A DNA stretch of 64,000 nt from JAWVZS01 sp964507825. Lineage in GTDB: Archaea; Thermoproteota; Nitrososphaeria; Nitrososphaerales; Nitrosopumilaceae. The notes beneath the pieces were generated by a model. That model searched no databases. It saw nothing but the letters and a program-made list of their open reading frames with translations, and was not told the origin of the DNA. The stretch lies in assembly GCA_964507825.1 (NCBI GenBank), contig CAZDQM010000041.1, positions 1 through 64,000 on the forward strand, read 5' to 3'. Shown here piece by piece: positions 40,068-49,036 of the stretch; within the stretch, counting starts at the first letter, position 1, and every line of letters begins with the position of its first letter. Position numbers and translations under genes: made by a program.

Positions 40068-41651
40068 TTGAGCTTGTCAGGAAAAAGAATAGTGCTTACC
40101 GCGGATAGGAGTCTCATGACAAATTATAGGGGAAACTTTCTTTACGGATTCATTGCATGCGGACCGTACGAGGTCCTTCCGGAATGGGTATTTGACAAGG
40201 TCTTCTGCCCCGCTGTGGAGACGGATTCGAATACAGGTGAAGTCAAGGTGGCCCAAGTCGGCCTGAGGCGCGTAGAGAGCGCACTATTGCAAGGATACAG
40301 GAGGGACGAGGTGTTCATGGCAAACCCAGACATGTTAGAAAAATCAATCGGCCAGGATACCAAAGTTGTTGGAATCAACGTGATGGATCCGCTCGGAATG
40401 GCCCCGGTTACAACCACAATGTCACCAGAAAAGATCTCTTATGTTGCGATGAAGTTCAAGCGAATGTGCGCAAAGGTAATCCAGTTGAAGAAAAAGTACG
40501 ACTTTCACGTGGTCGTAGGCGGCAACGGGGCGTGGGAGCTAGCAAAGCCCGACAGGATGAAGATCCACGGAATCGACACGGTGGTCGTAGGCGAGGCAGA
40601 CGAGCTTGCGCTTGACTTGTTCAACGACCTAGAAAAGGGCGATGCTCCCGAGCTGATGCACTGCTTTGTCAAGAATATTCAGAACATTCCGGAGATCGAG
40701 GGCCCCACGGTAAACTCGCTAATCGAGGCAATGAGAGGATGCGGAAGAGGGTGCGACTTTTGCGACGTCAACAAGAGATCAAAAAAGGACCTTCCGGTCG
40801 ACAGGTTGCAGAGGGAGGCAAAAATCAACCTCGACTATGGATTTGACTCGATCTGGCTCCACTCCGACGAGATGTTACTTTACGGATGTGATAACAGGGA
40901 CTTTGTTCCAAACAGTGACGCGATTACCGACCTGTGGAGAAACCTCAAGGGGTTGGGCGCAAACTTTGTCGGGACCACGCACATGACGTTCTCTGCGGTC
41001 GCGGCAGATCCCAGCCTGATGCATGAGATTTCCTCGATAAACAAGCAGCACGAGACCGGAAGGTGGCTGGCGACAAACCTTGGAATCGAGACTGTCGCCC
41101 CGAACATGGTCAAAAAGCACCTTGGCGTAAAGACAAGACCGTTCCAGCCCGAAGAGTGGGGAAGTGTAGTCAGAGAGGGCGCAAGAATTCTAAACGAGAA
41201 CCATTGGTTCCCGGCCGCCACGATAATAATCGGATGGCCCGATGAGACCCCAGAAGACATCAGGTATACAATAGACATGATGGCGGACTTTAGGGCAATG
41301 GACTTTAGGGGCCTTGTGGCGCCGCTGTTATACCAGGACTTTAGCGAAAAGAACTCGATGCACTTTGGCAACCTCAACGAGGCCCAGTTTACACTATTCT
41401 GGAAGTGTTGGGAGAATAATCTGCGCGTAATCAACGATATCATTCCAATCATCCTTAGAAACAAGACATATGGTCCGCCGATGAAGGTCTTCATGTACGG
41501 TATAATCAAGGCAGGTACCTGGGCCATAATGAGGTATTTGAGGGGCCTGTGCAAGGACCTGTTCAACGGAAGGACGCCGGATGATATAATTGAAAAGTAT
41601 GCCAGAAGCAGGTCGACGTCGGCACCCAAGATAGAGACAAAAAAGCTCTAA
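40068..41651 (+). CDS. B12-binding radical SAM enzyme, candidate GDGT ring synthase (Grs-like)
   Basis: A 527-residue protein from a TTG start. Residues about 1-200 form a cobalamin-binding Rossmann domain, with IVLTADRSLMTNYRGN at 8-23 and VVVGGNGAWELAK and VVVGEADELALDLF later. The radical SAM CxxxCxxC is Cys225, Cys229 and Cys232 (RGCGRGCDFCDV). This layout and the N-terminal DRSLM-x-NYRG motif recall archaeal class B enzymes that include the tetraether-lipid ring synthases GrsA/GrsB. Thaumarchaeota make crenarchaeol, so lipid cyclisation is a fair guess; another C-C bond or methylation chemistry is possible. Confidence 0.8.
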   Translation: MSLSGKRIVLTADRSLMTNYRGNFLYGFIACGPYEVLPEWVFDKVFCPAVETDSNTGEVKVAQVGLRRVESALLQGYRRDEVFMANPDMLEKSIGQDTKVVGINVMDPLGMAPVTTTMSPEKISYVAMKFKRMCAKVIQLKKKYDFHVVVGGNGAWELAKPDRMKIHGIDTVVVGEADELALDLFNDLEKGDAPELMHCFVKNIQNIPEIEGPTVNSLIEAMRGCGRGCDFCDVNKRSKKDLPVDRLQREAKINLDYGFDSIWLHSDEMLLYGCDNRDFVPNSDAITDLWRNLKGLGANFVGTTHMTFSAVAADPSLMHEISSINKQHETGRWLATNLGIETVAPNMVKKHLGVKTRPFQPEEWGSVVREGARILNENHWFPAATIIIGWPDETPEDIRYTIDMMADFRAMDFRGLVAPLLYQDFSEKNSMHFGNLNEAQFTLFWKCWENNLRVINDIIPIILRNKTYGPPMKVFMYGIIKAGTWAIMRYLRGLCKDLFNGRTPDDIIEKYARSRSTSAPKIETKKL

Positions 41652-41709
41652 TAAACCCCGGATATCATACAAGCACTAGCCTACAAGCCTGCACGAATAT
41701 GCCGATAAA

Positions 41710-42030
41710 TCATAGTTTTTCTAGGGCGGCATCGGCCAAGGTGTTTCTTTTTGGCGCAATGGCCATGAAATAATTCTTGTCGGCTCGCTCTATTGCATCA
41801 ACCTTCTTGTATGATCTAGAAGATATGTCAAACTCATAAATTCCCGGCTCTATCGATCCCTTGGTAAAAACCATCAGGTAACTCTCCCCGGATTGACTCA
41901 GTGGGATTAGTGACATGATATGATCCCGGTATACATTGACCGGCATTGTATTTTTCATCGGGGGCGCCATCGACGAGAGGTATATGAAGAGATCCTCTAC
42001 ATCATTAAACTCCTCGAATTCAACATTCAT
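41710..42030 (-). CDS. Hypothetical protein
   Basis: A 106-residue soluble protein from the ATG at 42030; a GTG two codons earlier is possible, but a TTATTATAC box near 42050-42059 is about 25 nt before the ATG. It begins MNVEFEEFNDVEDLFIYL and has short hydrophobic strands (ESYLMVFTKGSIEPGIYEF). No cysteine cluster, signal peptide or membrane helix. It is 43 nt downstream of the CFI-box gene on the same strand. Not recognised. Confidence 0.7.
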   Translation of the reverse strand: MNVEFEEFNDVEDLFIYLSSMAPPMKNTMPVNVYRDHIMSLIPLSQSGESYLMVFTKGSIEPGIYEFDISSRSYKKVDAIERADKNYFMAIAPKRNTLADAALEKL

Positions 42031-42073
42031 TACCACAGTGACTGATTTGGTTGTATAATAACTTAGGGGGGAG

Positions 42074-43114
42074 TCAGTTTGCGGATTTAAAATGTCGTCG
42101 GATTACAAATATAGCTCCGACCGGTGCTATAATGTACATTCCCAAGTTAAGTGCAATTACGGATATTCCATAACCGAGTACCTCGGCCTCGGAGCCTTGT
42201 TCTGCCAGTGTCATGATGCTTAATGATGAGAGCATTGGTGTGATTGCAGTCTTGACAACATCCTTGAATACCGAGTTTTGGCGCTCCCAGTCTGCTATTG
42301 TCGGCGAGAATGCGTAATAGAGTTGGTTAAAGCTGGTCATAAACGACGTTCCGGATGCGGTGCTGTACAGAGTTCCGTCTCTGACCTCCCTTAGCATCTG
42401 TACCTGTGGCGCCAGTTCTGAGCCGTATGCGGCAGTGGCAATCAGGCATCCGTTATCGGTATCCGTTGGCGTGACTGGAGCTACCGGCTCGGGATCAGGC
42501 TCTGGTGTAATGACCTGACATATTCCGTTCTCATCAGGTTCGGTACCGGGACCGCACTGAGGCTCGACGGGTACCGGTTCCACTGGAACGGGTTCGGGTT
42601 CAGGCGCTACTGGTTCGGGTTCAGGTTCGGGAACGGGTTCGGGAGTAGGCTTTGGTGGAGGCGCAACCGCGTCAGCGCTTCCTTCAAATGAAAAATTTAT
42701 TTCAGATTTATCAGTACCATATTGTACAACGATCTTGTATATACCTGCCATCTTCCAGTATGTGCCGGATGCCTGAATAGTATCTTCAAAGGTTCCGTTA
42801 GATGTTGGAGTGAGCTGTGCAACGTAAGCTATGTTGTTGTCCGGATTCACGATACGGATGGTTACGGCGTATGCAACGTCGCCAGGTGTTACATTACCGG
42901 ACAGTTTAATGGTATCTTTATCCTTATAGGCAGTTTGATCGATTGTAACCGGCACTTTCTTGCTGATTTTGTCATCTAGCGCAGGTACGCACTCTCCTGC
43001 AACCGCTACAAAGCCTGCATCTAGGTCGCATTCCTGTGCGGTCGAACTTGGAGAGCCATATGACAAGATTCCTATGGACAAAAGAGCGATCATGAACAGT
43101 GTTGTAATCCTCAT
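42074..43114 (-). CDS. CFI-box-CTERM surface protein with Ig-like module
   Basis: A 346-residue exported protein. The ATG at 43114 starts a signal peptide (MRITTLFMIALLSIGILSYG); a TTG at 43135 is the alternative. Residues about 45-145 hold the same Ig-like module as the PEFG-CTERM proteins (DQTAYKDKDTIKLSG to GIYKIVVQYG). A low-complexity Pro/Glu/Val stretch follows (about 150-225). The C-terminal domain opens with NGCLIATAAYGSELAPQVQ, the CFI-box variant (Cys-Leu-Ile here), and ends with a membrane helix (LGMYIIAPVGAIFVI) and basic tail. Confidence 0.85.
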   Translation of the reverse strand: MRITTLFMIALLSIGILSYGSPSSTAQECDLDAGFVAVAGECVPALDDKISKKVPVTIDQTAYKDKDTIKLSGNVTPGDVAYAVTIRIVNPDNNIAYVAQLTPTSNGTFEDTIQASGTYWKMAGIYKIVVQYGTDKSEINFSFEGSADAVAPPPKPTPEPVPEPEPEPVAPEPEPVPVEPVPVEPQCGPGTEPDENGICQVITPEPDPEPVAPVTPTDTDNGCLIATAAYGSELAPQVQMLREVRDGTLYSTASGTSFMTSFNQLYYAFSPTIADWERQNSVFKDVVKTAITPMLSSLSIMTLAEQGSEAEVLGYGISVIALNLGMYIIAPVGAIFVIRRHFKSAN

Positions 43115-43177
43115 AGCGACAGTTTTAATGTTCAATAATGGGTATTTATGTATTCAACAAAACAAAAATTGACTCTA

Positions 43178-46100
43178 TTATGTTACAAGTATGCCCTTTT
43201 TGACTAAAAATTCAAGGGCGTCTAGGTATTCACTTTCAGAGATCACGCCACGAATCCACAGCCCCGAGGTCTCTCTTATCCAGTCTGGAACCGAATCGTT
43301 TTTTGACGTGCCGTCATGATTGTCGCCGGCCTCGAATAGCCGTTGCTCTGCTAGGTCCCTGATCGCACTTTTAAATATATGATCAGGGACTCCGTACTCC
43401 GTCCAGTCCGCTATAATATCACGGATATCATCAGGTATGCCGCCCCGGATTAGAAAGCCGGTACTAGCAACATCCTCACCCCCGTACGAGACGTGTATAA
43501 TGTATGATCCAGGCACGGAATCAGAATTCAGCGTCATTATTGCCATATAGCTGCCTGAGCTTGTTGGATATACGGCAAAATTCTGCCTAGAGTGTCCTGG
43601 ATCCTCTAGGACTATTTCAACAGGGGTGCCGCGCTTGTGACCGTTAACGGTCCCGGTCAGGACGACCTGGGCCTCATACGGGTATTCTGACAGGTCAAAC
43701 TCGTGCGCGTTAAGCTGCGGCTCGGCATGGCGCGACTGCGCCTGCCTAGACAGCGTCACGATATTCTCCTCTCCCGAAGAGTCCCTGAAATCAAAATATC
43801 TGACATCCACGCTGCCTCCGGACGTATATATCAGGCCGGTTCCGGGCCCGTTGCAGATTCGCGATGGCATCTTAAATACGCCCTCGAATATGCCAGAGTT
43901 CGGTGTCGTCTCAACTAGCGCAAATCCGGTTGCCGCTAGCCCGCCGTGCTCAATACCGTCGATCATACATCGCTTGTACTTTATTCCCTTGATCTCAATC
44001 TCCAAAAGCAGCGCTCCGCCCGGAGAGCCTACCGCGTCAACGTTTTCGGAATCAGGATCACTTATCACGGAATAGATGTCGACTTGGTCGTCTCGCAGGT
44101 TTAGATCGGGATCATTTAAAATGATTGTAACGGGCCGTCCAAAACCGTAACTAGTCTTGTCGGTTGTCACGGTTCCCGAATGCGTCAGGATCGGGGATTT
44201 GACCGCGGCAGAACCCGTGGTTCCGGCGCTTGCCACGTCCGAGTACGAGATTGTAATCCCATCCGCGTCAAGCATCCTGCCGGTAACTGCAAACTTGACA
44301 TCATCGTCAATGGGGCGCAGCGTCTCAATCAGATCGGACGTGCCGATATTAAGCTGGTTGAACAGAGCATATTCTAGTGTTCCCACAAAGGTGCCAGAAT
44401 TATCCGCGGTCTCCTCTAGCGTAAACCTGTACACGGAGTTGTTGATGTCGCGGCCGCCTGCCAAGCCGAATGAGAAAAAGTCAACCGCGATCGGCATCAC
44501 GCCACTCTGGCCCGAAACGGAGGCCGCGCCGCCAAGGTCAATGACCATAAAGACGTCCCCGGAACTAGCAGATATGTGATCCACGTCATCGGCGTCAAGC
44601 ATGATTAAATCCCAAAGCCGGCCCATATCTCCGGGTTCCACGATTCTCACGGAATCATTGCCAAGGCCGCCAAAGTAAAGCGAGATGCTCGTACCAGAGA
44701 GATCATTTAGGCCAAGATGATGTGAGAGTGAACGCAGGTCGTAATTGAGCCAGTTGGTGCCGACGCCGGCACCTGCCAGCATGCCTGCAAGGTCAGATGC
44801 CCGTATTCCCAGATTAATCGATATCATTTCAACACGCATGTCGGGTACGGACGACGCATCAATCATCAGTAGCGCGGAATTTTTATCCGGTACTGACGAG
44901 GTTGCCCCGGTCCCCGCGCGTATCGCGTCGCCGGGCCCGTAAAACACCACCCCAGACGCAGACTCCAGCGTGACAGGATTCCCTATAACCAGGGTTGGAA
45001 TGATTGCCGTGCTCTTGAATGTGTCAAGCGAGTCACGTTTGCCTGAATTCACGTTTTGATCCTGATCAACTACGGTCACCGGAATCCGGGTCCCGGGAGC
45101 CCAGTTCCCGGTATTCGGCAGTGAAATCGACGCTGCGCGTCCGGTGGCTATCGACGCGGTGGAAAACCCGGTCAGAATCGACTTGGATTCTCCGTTGTAT
45201 GTTACTGTATCCGTACGTCCCCTTGGCGCATCATGCCTGACCTCGATGACGGAGTCATTGCCACGATCCGACGATTGAAAGACGCCCGAGTTCGGACGCG
45301 TCTCGGCAAACGTAACAATATCATATACGGCCGCCCCCTCAGATATGCGCGCAGATGGCTGGTTGTCGTTTGTTCCTATAGTAAGTATGGAGTCCAGCGT
45401 CATGTAGAACAGGCCGTTGTCGTCAAATCCCAGATCGTCAAGATCCGTCAAGATATTTGCGGCATATACACTCGCAAACGCATCATAAAAAACTGCCCTG
45501 TCGCCGCCGACTGCAAACGTCCAGTGATCCTCATCGGTCGGATCTTGGTTTAGCTGCGCATCAAGGATGGTGACAAAGACTTCTGAGCCGGCCGGATGCA
45601 GGTCTCGGTCCAGATCCATGGAAATATTCGGAATGTCGCCATAACCTAGTCTGACCGTCTGCGCCTGGCCGGCAGGGTTATACGTTATAGTCACGTCGCC
45701 AAACGAGTAAAGCTGGATTACGGGCCAGGCGTTAGGGTCAAGGCCGATCTGTCCGGGGGCAACATCAGAGTTCGTGTTCAGCGACCTGGGCCGGCGCACG
45801 ACGTTGTTCAGGTTGTCGCCGGACGCAACCCTGCCGGTGCAGTCCGATGGTTCCAACATGCCGTTGGAGAATCCTGTCAGGCCCGACCCGGACGGCACGG
45901 CTATCCCGTCGGTGCTTGAAAAGTCGACTCCAAGTACGGATGCCGCGGTATCGCCGCCGCAAAAGACTCCAAAGTCAAGTCCACCTCCGGGCACACCCCC
46001 ATCTAGCGACGTTTGATCCGCGGCCATTGCATGATTAACATTTGCAAAGTAAGCGTACCAGTTTCCGTCTGAGGCCTGTGCCATCCGCAACTGTTTGCCA

Positions 46101-46300
46101 TTAATCGTGACGCGCGGTTCGCCCCTCGGCTCATCAAGGCCCGATGTCACACCGTCGCTGACCACCACCTCGACTACCATCGAGCCTGCAAAATGATTGT
46201 TAAATCGCGAATCTTCAGCGGAGACAAAGAGGTTCGGGCCGGACGCGTATGCGGCAGATGTTACCAATATCATCGATAAAATCATACATGATGCCGCCAT
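43178..46300 (-). CDS. Large S-layer-like surface protein
   Basis: A 1040-residue exported protein. The ATG at 46300 begins a signal peptide (MAASCMILSMILVTSAAYA); a TTG at 46372 would place 24 extra residues before it. The mature start resembles thaumarchaeal S-layer proteins (NLFVSAEDSRFNNHFAGSMV). Repeats with NSGVF, NSGTF and NSGIF occur near residues 337, 633 and 801, and D-x-D-x-N-x-N loops near 413 and 731. An Ig-like module like that of the PEFG proteins precedes a C-terminal Trp-rich motif (VPDWIRETSGLWIRGVISES). It lacks a membrane anchor and is a candidate S-layer lattice component; related N. maritimus S-layer proteins are longer. Confidence 0.8.
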   Translation of the reverse strand: MAASCMILSMILVTSAAYASGPNLFVSAEDSRFNNHFAGSMVVEVVVSDGVTSGLDEPRGEPRVTINGKQLRMAQASDGNWYAYFANVNHAMAADQTSLDGGVPGGGLDFGVFCGGDTAASVLGVDFSSTDGIAVPSGSGLTGFSNGMLEPSDCTGRVASGDNLNNVVRRPRSLNTNSDVAPGQIGLDPNAWPVIQLYSFGDVTITYNPAGQAQTVRLGYGDIPNISMDLDRDLHPAGSEVFVTILDAQLNQDPTDEDHWTFAVGGDRAVFYDAFASVYAANILTDLDDLGFDDNGLFYMTLDSILTIGTNDNQPSARISEGAAVYDIVTFAETRPNSGVFQSSDRGNDSVIEVRHDAPRGRTDTVTYNGESKSILTGFSTASIATGRAASISLPNTGNWAPGTRIPVTVVDQDQNVNSGKRDSLDTFKSTAIIPTLVIGNPVTLESASGVVFYGPGDAIRAGTGATSSVPDKNSALLMIDASSVPDMRVEMISINLGIRASDLAGMLAGAGVGTNWLNYDLRSLSHHLGLNDLSGTSISLYFGGLGNDSVRIVEPGDMGRLWDLIMLDADDVDHISASSGDVFMVIDLGGAASVSGQSGVMPIAVDFFSFGLAGGRDINNSVYRFTLEETADNSGTFVGTLEYALFNQLNIGTSDLIETLRPIDDDVKFAVTGRMLDADGITISYSDVASAGTTGSAAVKSPILTHSGTVTTDKTSYGFGRPVTIILNDPDLNLRDDQVDIYSVISDPDSENVDAVGSPGGALLLEIEIKGIKYKRCMIDGIEHGGLAATGFALVETTPNSGIFEGVFKMPSRICNGPGTGLIYTSGGSVDVRYFDFRDSSGEENIVTLSRQAQSRHAEPQLNAHEFDLSEYPYEAQVVLTGTVNGHKRGTPVEIVLEDPGHSRQNFAVYPTSSGSYMAIMTLNSDSVPGSYIIHVSYGGEDVASTGFLIRGGIPDDIRDIIADWTEYGVPDHIFKSAIRDLAEQRLFEAGDNHDGTSKNDSVPDWIRETSGLWIRGVISESEYLDALEFLVKKGILVT

Positions 46301-46438
46301 ATACCGCAGGTTTTCCAAGACAAGTGTATCTGCATGTGGGAGCAAATAACATTGTCGTAAAGATATCCTCAATTTGTGTCATGACGATACCTAGAATTTC
46401 ACGGGGATTGTGACTTGCGGCGCCCCAGCTGTTCTCGC

Positions 46439-46468
46439 GGTACCGGTACCGGTATCGGTACCGATTCC
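46439..46468. repeat. Tandem GGTACC-type hexamer repeat
   Basis: Five consecutive hexamers, GGTACC, GGTACC, GGTATC, GGTACC and GATTCC. The consensus is self-complementary. It lies in the 205-nt divergent gap between the S-layer-like gene and the CDF gene, ending at the CDF TATA box. It could be an operator or a slippage-prone promoter tract. Confidence 0.7.
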
Positions 46469-46505
46469 GCATAATATTAAATGCAATGTTGGCGCCCTTA
46501 GATGA

Positions 46506-47864
46506 TTGACGGTATTTGTCCAAAAGGCAAGGGTGCTGCAGATCTCGCTGCTTGCAGTAATGTCTGCGTTCGTAGTAGAGTTAGTATTTGGCATGCTATC
46601 TAACAGCCTTGCGCTCATCACGGACAGCGTGCACGCTTTGTTAGACGGGGTTGTGACGGCAGTCCTGCTGCTAGCCGTCCGACTGGCAACAAAGCCCCCG
46701 GATGCAGAGCATACGTACGGCCACAACAAGATAGAGTCGCTTGGCGGGTTGTTTGGCGGAGTGGCAATTCTTATCATTGCAGGATTCTTTGTCTACGAGT
46801 CACTCTCGAGACTGCAGGAGCCGAGCCATCTCGCGGTGATGGGAACATTTGGATTAATCGGGGGCATATACACGATCGGTGTCGACGTCTTTAGGATTGT
46901 CCTGCTTGGAAGGTCGGTTAAAAAGATCGGCGGGACTGTCCTCAAGGCCGACTATTATCACGCGTTCATGGACATGGGCTCCACCCTGCTTGCAATCACA
47001 GGAATGATGCTGGCATCGGTGGGATTCTTCGAGGGCGACTTTGTCGCCGCGCTGGTCCTTGGCGGCCTGCTTGCAGCGCTAAGCATAAAGCTGATCCACA
47101 GGACCGCGATGGACCTGACGGATGTCATCTCCCCGGAGCTAGTCAGCAGGGCAAAGGCAATCATAAAAAACACCCCGGGTGTAATGGATGTAAAGTCTGT
47201 CCTGATGCGGAGATCAGGAGACATAATTTTTACCGAAGCCACAGTCCTGTTGCGCGCCGACGTAAGCTTTGAGGGCGCGCATGAGATCAGCACCGCAGTC
47301 GAGGACAACATCAAGAATAAGATTCCACAGGCGACGGTAACCGTGCATTTTGAGCCGAGCTGGCAGAACGTGCCAAGAGAGTCCAAGATAAAGGATGCCG
47401 CAGTAAGGATTCTAGGAGTCAGGGACGTGCACAACATCAGCATGTACACGTTGGAATCCGGAATTTCTGCAGATCTGCACGTGATGGTCGACGAGAACAT
47501 GGACCTCTTTGCGGCGCACAAGATTGCCGACTCTGTAGAGCGCAGTATCCAAAAAGAGCTGCCCGAGATTGATCACGTTACAATACACATCGAACCATAC
47601 GTTACAATCTCAAAAGCCCTTCACACAGGAAGTCAGAATATCGAGGAGGACGTCAGGGAGATCGCACGCGGATATACGGAGGTCACGGATGTAACAAGGA
47701 TATCCACGCTGAATTTTGAGGGAGGAATCAAGATCGAGATAGACTGCTCGTTTGACGGAATGCTTTCAATCGGCAGGGTGCATGATATTACGTCAGAGAT
47801 CGAGCGCAGGATCAGGTCACGATTCAAAAACGCGCTAGTCACCATACACCCAGAGCCTGCCTAG
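46506..47864 (+). CDS. Cation diffusion facilitator with repeated cytoplasmic domains
   Basis: A 452-residue CDF exporter (usual length about 300) from a TTG start, with ATAATATTAAAT about 29 nt upstream. Six membrane helices span about residues 8-195. Metal-site residues are in TM2 (TDSVHALLDG) and TM5 (YYHAFMDMG). The cytoplasmic part appears to hold three ferredoxin-like ZT-dimer units of 75-85 residues, ending VTVHFEPSW (about 285), TIHIEPY (about 366) and TIHPEPA (452). It probably exports Zn, Mn, Co or Fe. It ends on a CTAG shared with the convergent ZIP transporter. Confidence 0.92.
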   Translation: MTVFVQKARVLQISLLAVMSAFVVELVFGMLSNSLALITDSVHALLDGVVTAVLLLAVRLATKPPDAEHTYGHNKIESLGGLFGGVAILIIAGFFVYESLSRLQEPSHLAVMGTFGLIGGIYTIGVDVFRIVLLGRSVKKIGGTVLKADYYHAFMDMGSTLLAITGMMLASVGFFEGDFVAALVLGGLLAALSIKLIHRTAMDLTDVISPELVSRAKAIIKNTPGVMDVKSVLMRRSGDIIFTEATVLLRADVSFEGAHEISTAVEDNIKNKIPQATVTVHFEPSWQNVPRESKIKDAAVRILGVRDVHNISMYTLESGISADLHVMVDENMDLFAAHKIADSVERSIQKELPEIDHVTIHIEPYVTISKALHTGSQNIEEDVREIARGYTEVTDVTRISTLNFEGGIKIEIDCSFDGMLSIGRVHDITSEIERRIRSRFKNALVTIHPEPA

Positions 47865-49036
47865 ATCATGATTCCGGTCAGGTACATTACTAGCATCCCA
47901 ACCGCAAACCCGGATGCAACCGACACGCTAGAAAGACTTTGATCGCCGTCCTCGCGCAGCCACTTTAACAGAACTAGTATCACCTGCAATATCGCACCCG
48001 CGCCCACAGACAGAAAGATCACCGATGCAAGAGGCGAGTATGCAAACCCCCCAATCCACGCCCCCAAAATGGCAGGAGAGCCTGCAATCATTCCCAGTGC
48101 GGCAAGTCGGGCAACGGTCGTCCTTGCCCCCGATGCAGCTGCCGCAATTGCAACGCCTTCGGTGGTATTGTGTAGCGCAAAGCCCACAATCAAAAAGGCG
48201 CCAAATGCTACCGACCCAAGTCCGACTGCCGCGCCGATTGCCAGTCCTTCGCCAAAGTTGTGCAATCCTATTCCTATAGATATCATCATGGCCACGGCCG
48301 CAGGTCCTGCCATGCGCGCATTGCCCGCGCGTCCGGTCAGCCTCTGGCCCGCGCAATACAGGCCTAAAAATGAGATCACGGTAATGGTGGAGACGAGTAG
48401 CAGTCCGTTGAAGCTAGCCGCAAGGTTCTGATTGGATATATCAACGGCTTCTTCCACCGAATCAATTCCCAAGAACAGCAAGAGTCCCGCAGTCAGCGCC
48501 AAGAAAAAGCGGAACCATCCGGCCCCGACCCTCCTGATGAAGGGTAGCCAGAGCAGTCCGATCATCACGGGAATTATCCCCACATACGTCCCAATTATCG
48601 CAAAAATCCCCGCTAGTTCAAGCGATGGCTCCGGTGCCCGGGCCGCCGCGTCCACCATCCTTTCAAATCGTGTTCCGTCATCAACGGTTATTCCAATCGA
48701 GTAAGGCTCGGCCACGTTCCATTCAAACGGGATGCGCACTAGGGCTGACTCGTACCTTTCAAGGTTGCCGTCCGGCTCGACGGCGGCAGGCTGGATTCGG
48801 TCGTTTACGTCCGCCATGACGACAGTTACCGGAATCGGGCCGGTGTTCCTTACAGTGGCCCTGATCTCCGACTCGACAAAGTCAACCCTCTCAATGGTCA
48901 CCTCCGGCAACGGGACGCTCAGATCCAAAAGATCCGCGCCCGGACCCAACACATATGCGGCCATCACCGCCACGAGGGCAAATGGTGCTAGTCCGCTGGC
49001 AATGACGCCTCGGCGGGACGTCCCGTGCGCGCTCAT
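47861..49036 (-). CDS. ZIP family metal transporter with N-terminal extracellular domain
   Basis: A 391-residue protein. One N-terminal helix (residues about 15-33) is followed by a beta-rich outside domain of about 100 residues (LPEVTIERVDFVESEIRATV to FEWNVAEPYSIGITVDDG). About eight ZIP helices follow, with the metal-binding pair GLHNFGEGLAIG (TM4) and ALHNTTEGVAIA (TM5). It probably imports a divalent metal. It starts immediately after the multicopper oxidase stop, so the two form an operon. The N-terminal domain is unusual for ZIP proteins. Confidence 0.92.
   Translation of the reverse strand: MSAHGTSRRGVIASGLAPFALVAVMAAYVLGPGADLLDLSVPLPEVTIERVDFVESEIRATVRNTGPIPVTVVMADVNDRIQPAAVEPDGNLERYESALVRIPFEWNVAEPYSIGITVDDGTRFERMVDAAARAPEPSLELAGIFAIIGTYVGIIPVMIGLLWLPFIRRVGAGWFRFFLALTAGLLLFLGIDSVEEAVDISNQNLAASFNGLLLVSTITVISFLGLYCAGQRLTGRAGNARMAGPAAVAMMISIGIGLHNFGEGLAIGAAVGLGSVAFGAFLIVGFALHNTTEGVAIAAAASGARTTVARLAALGMIAGSPAILGAWIGGFAYSPLASVIFLSVGAGAILQVILVLLKWLREDGDQSLSSVSVASGFAVGMLVMYLTGIMI

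Noticed and set aside
45774..46038. Overlapping plus-strand frames opposite the large S-layer-like gene.
   Set aside because: Arg/Pro/Ser-rich translations typical of shadow frames.
46301..46372. A TTG start that would lengthen the S-layer-like protein by 24 residues.
   Set aside because: The signal peptide begins at the ATG at 46300; a longer polar leader before it is unlikely.
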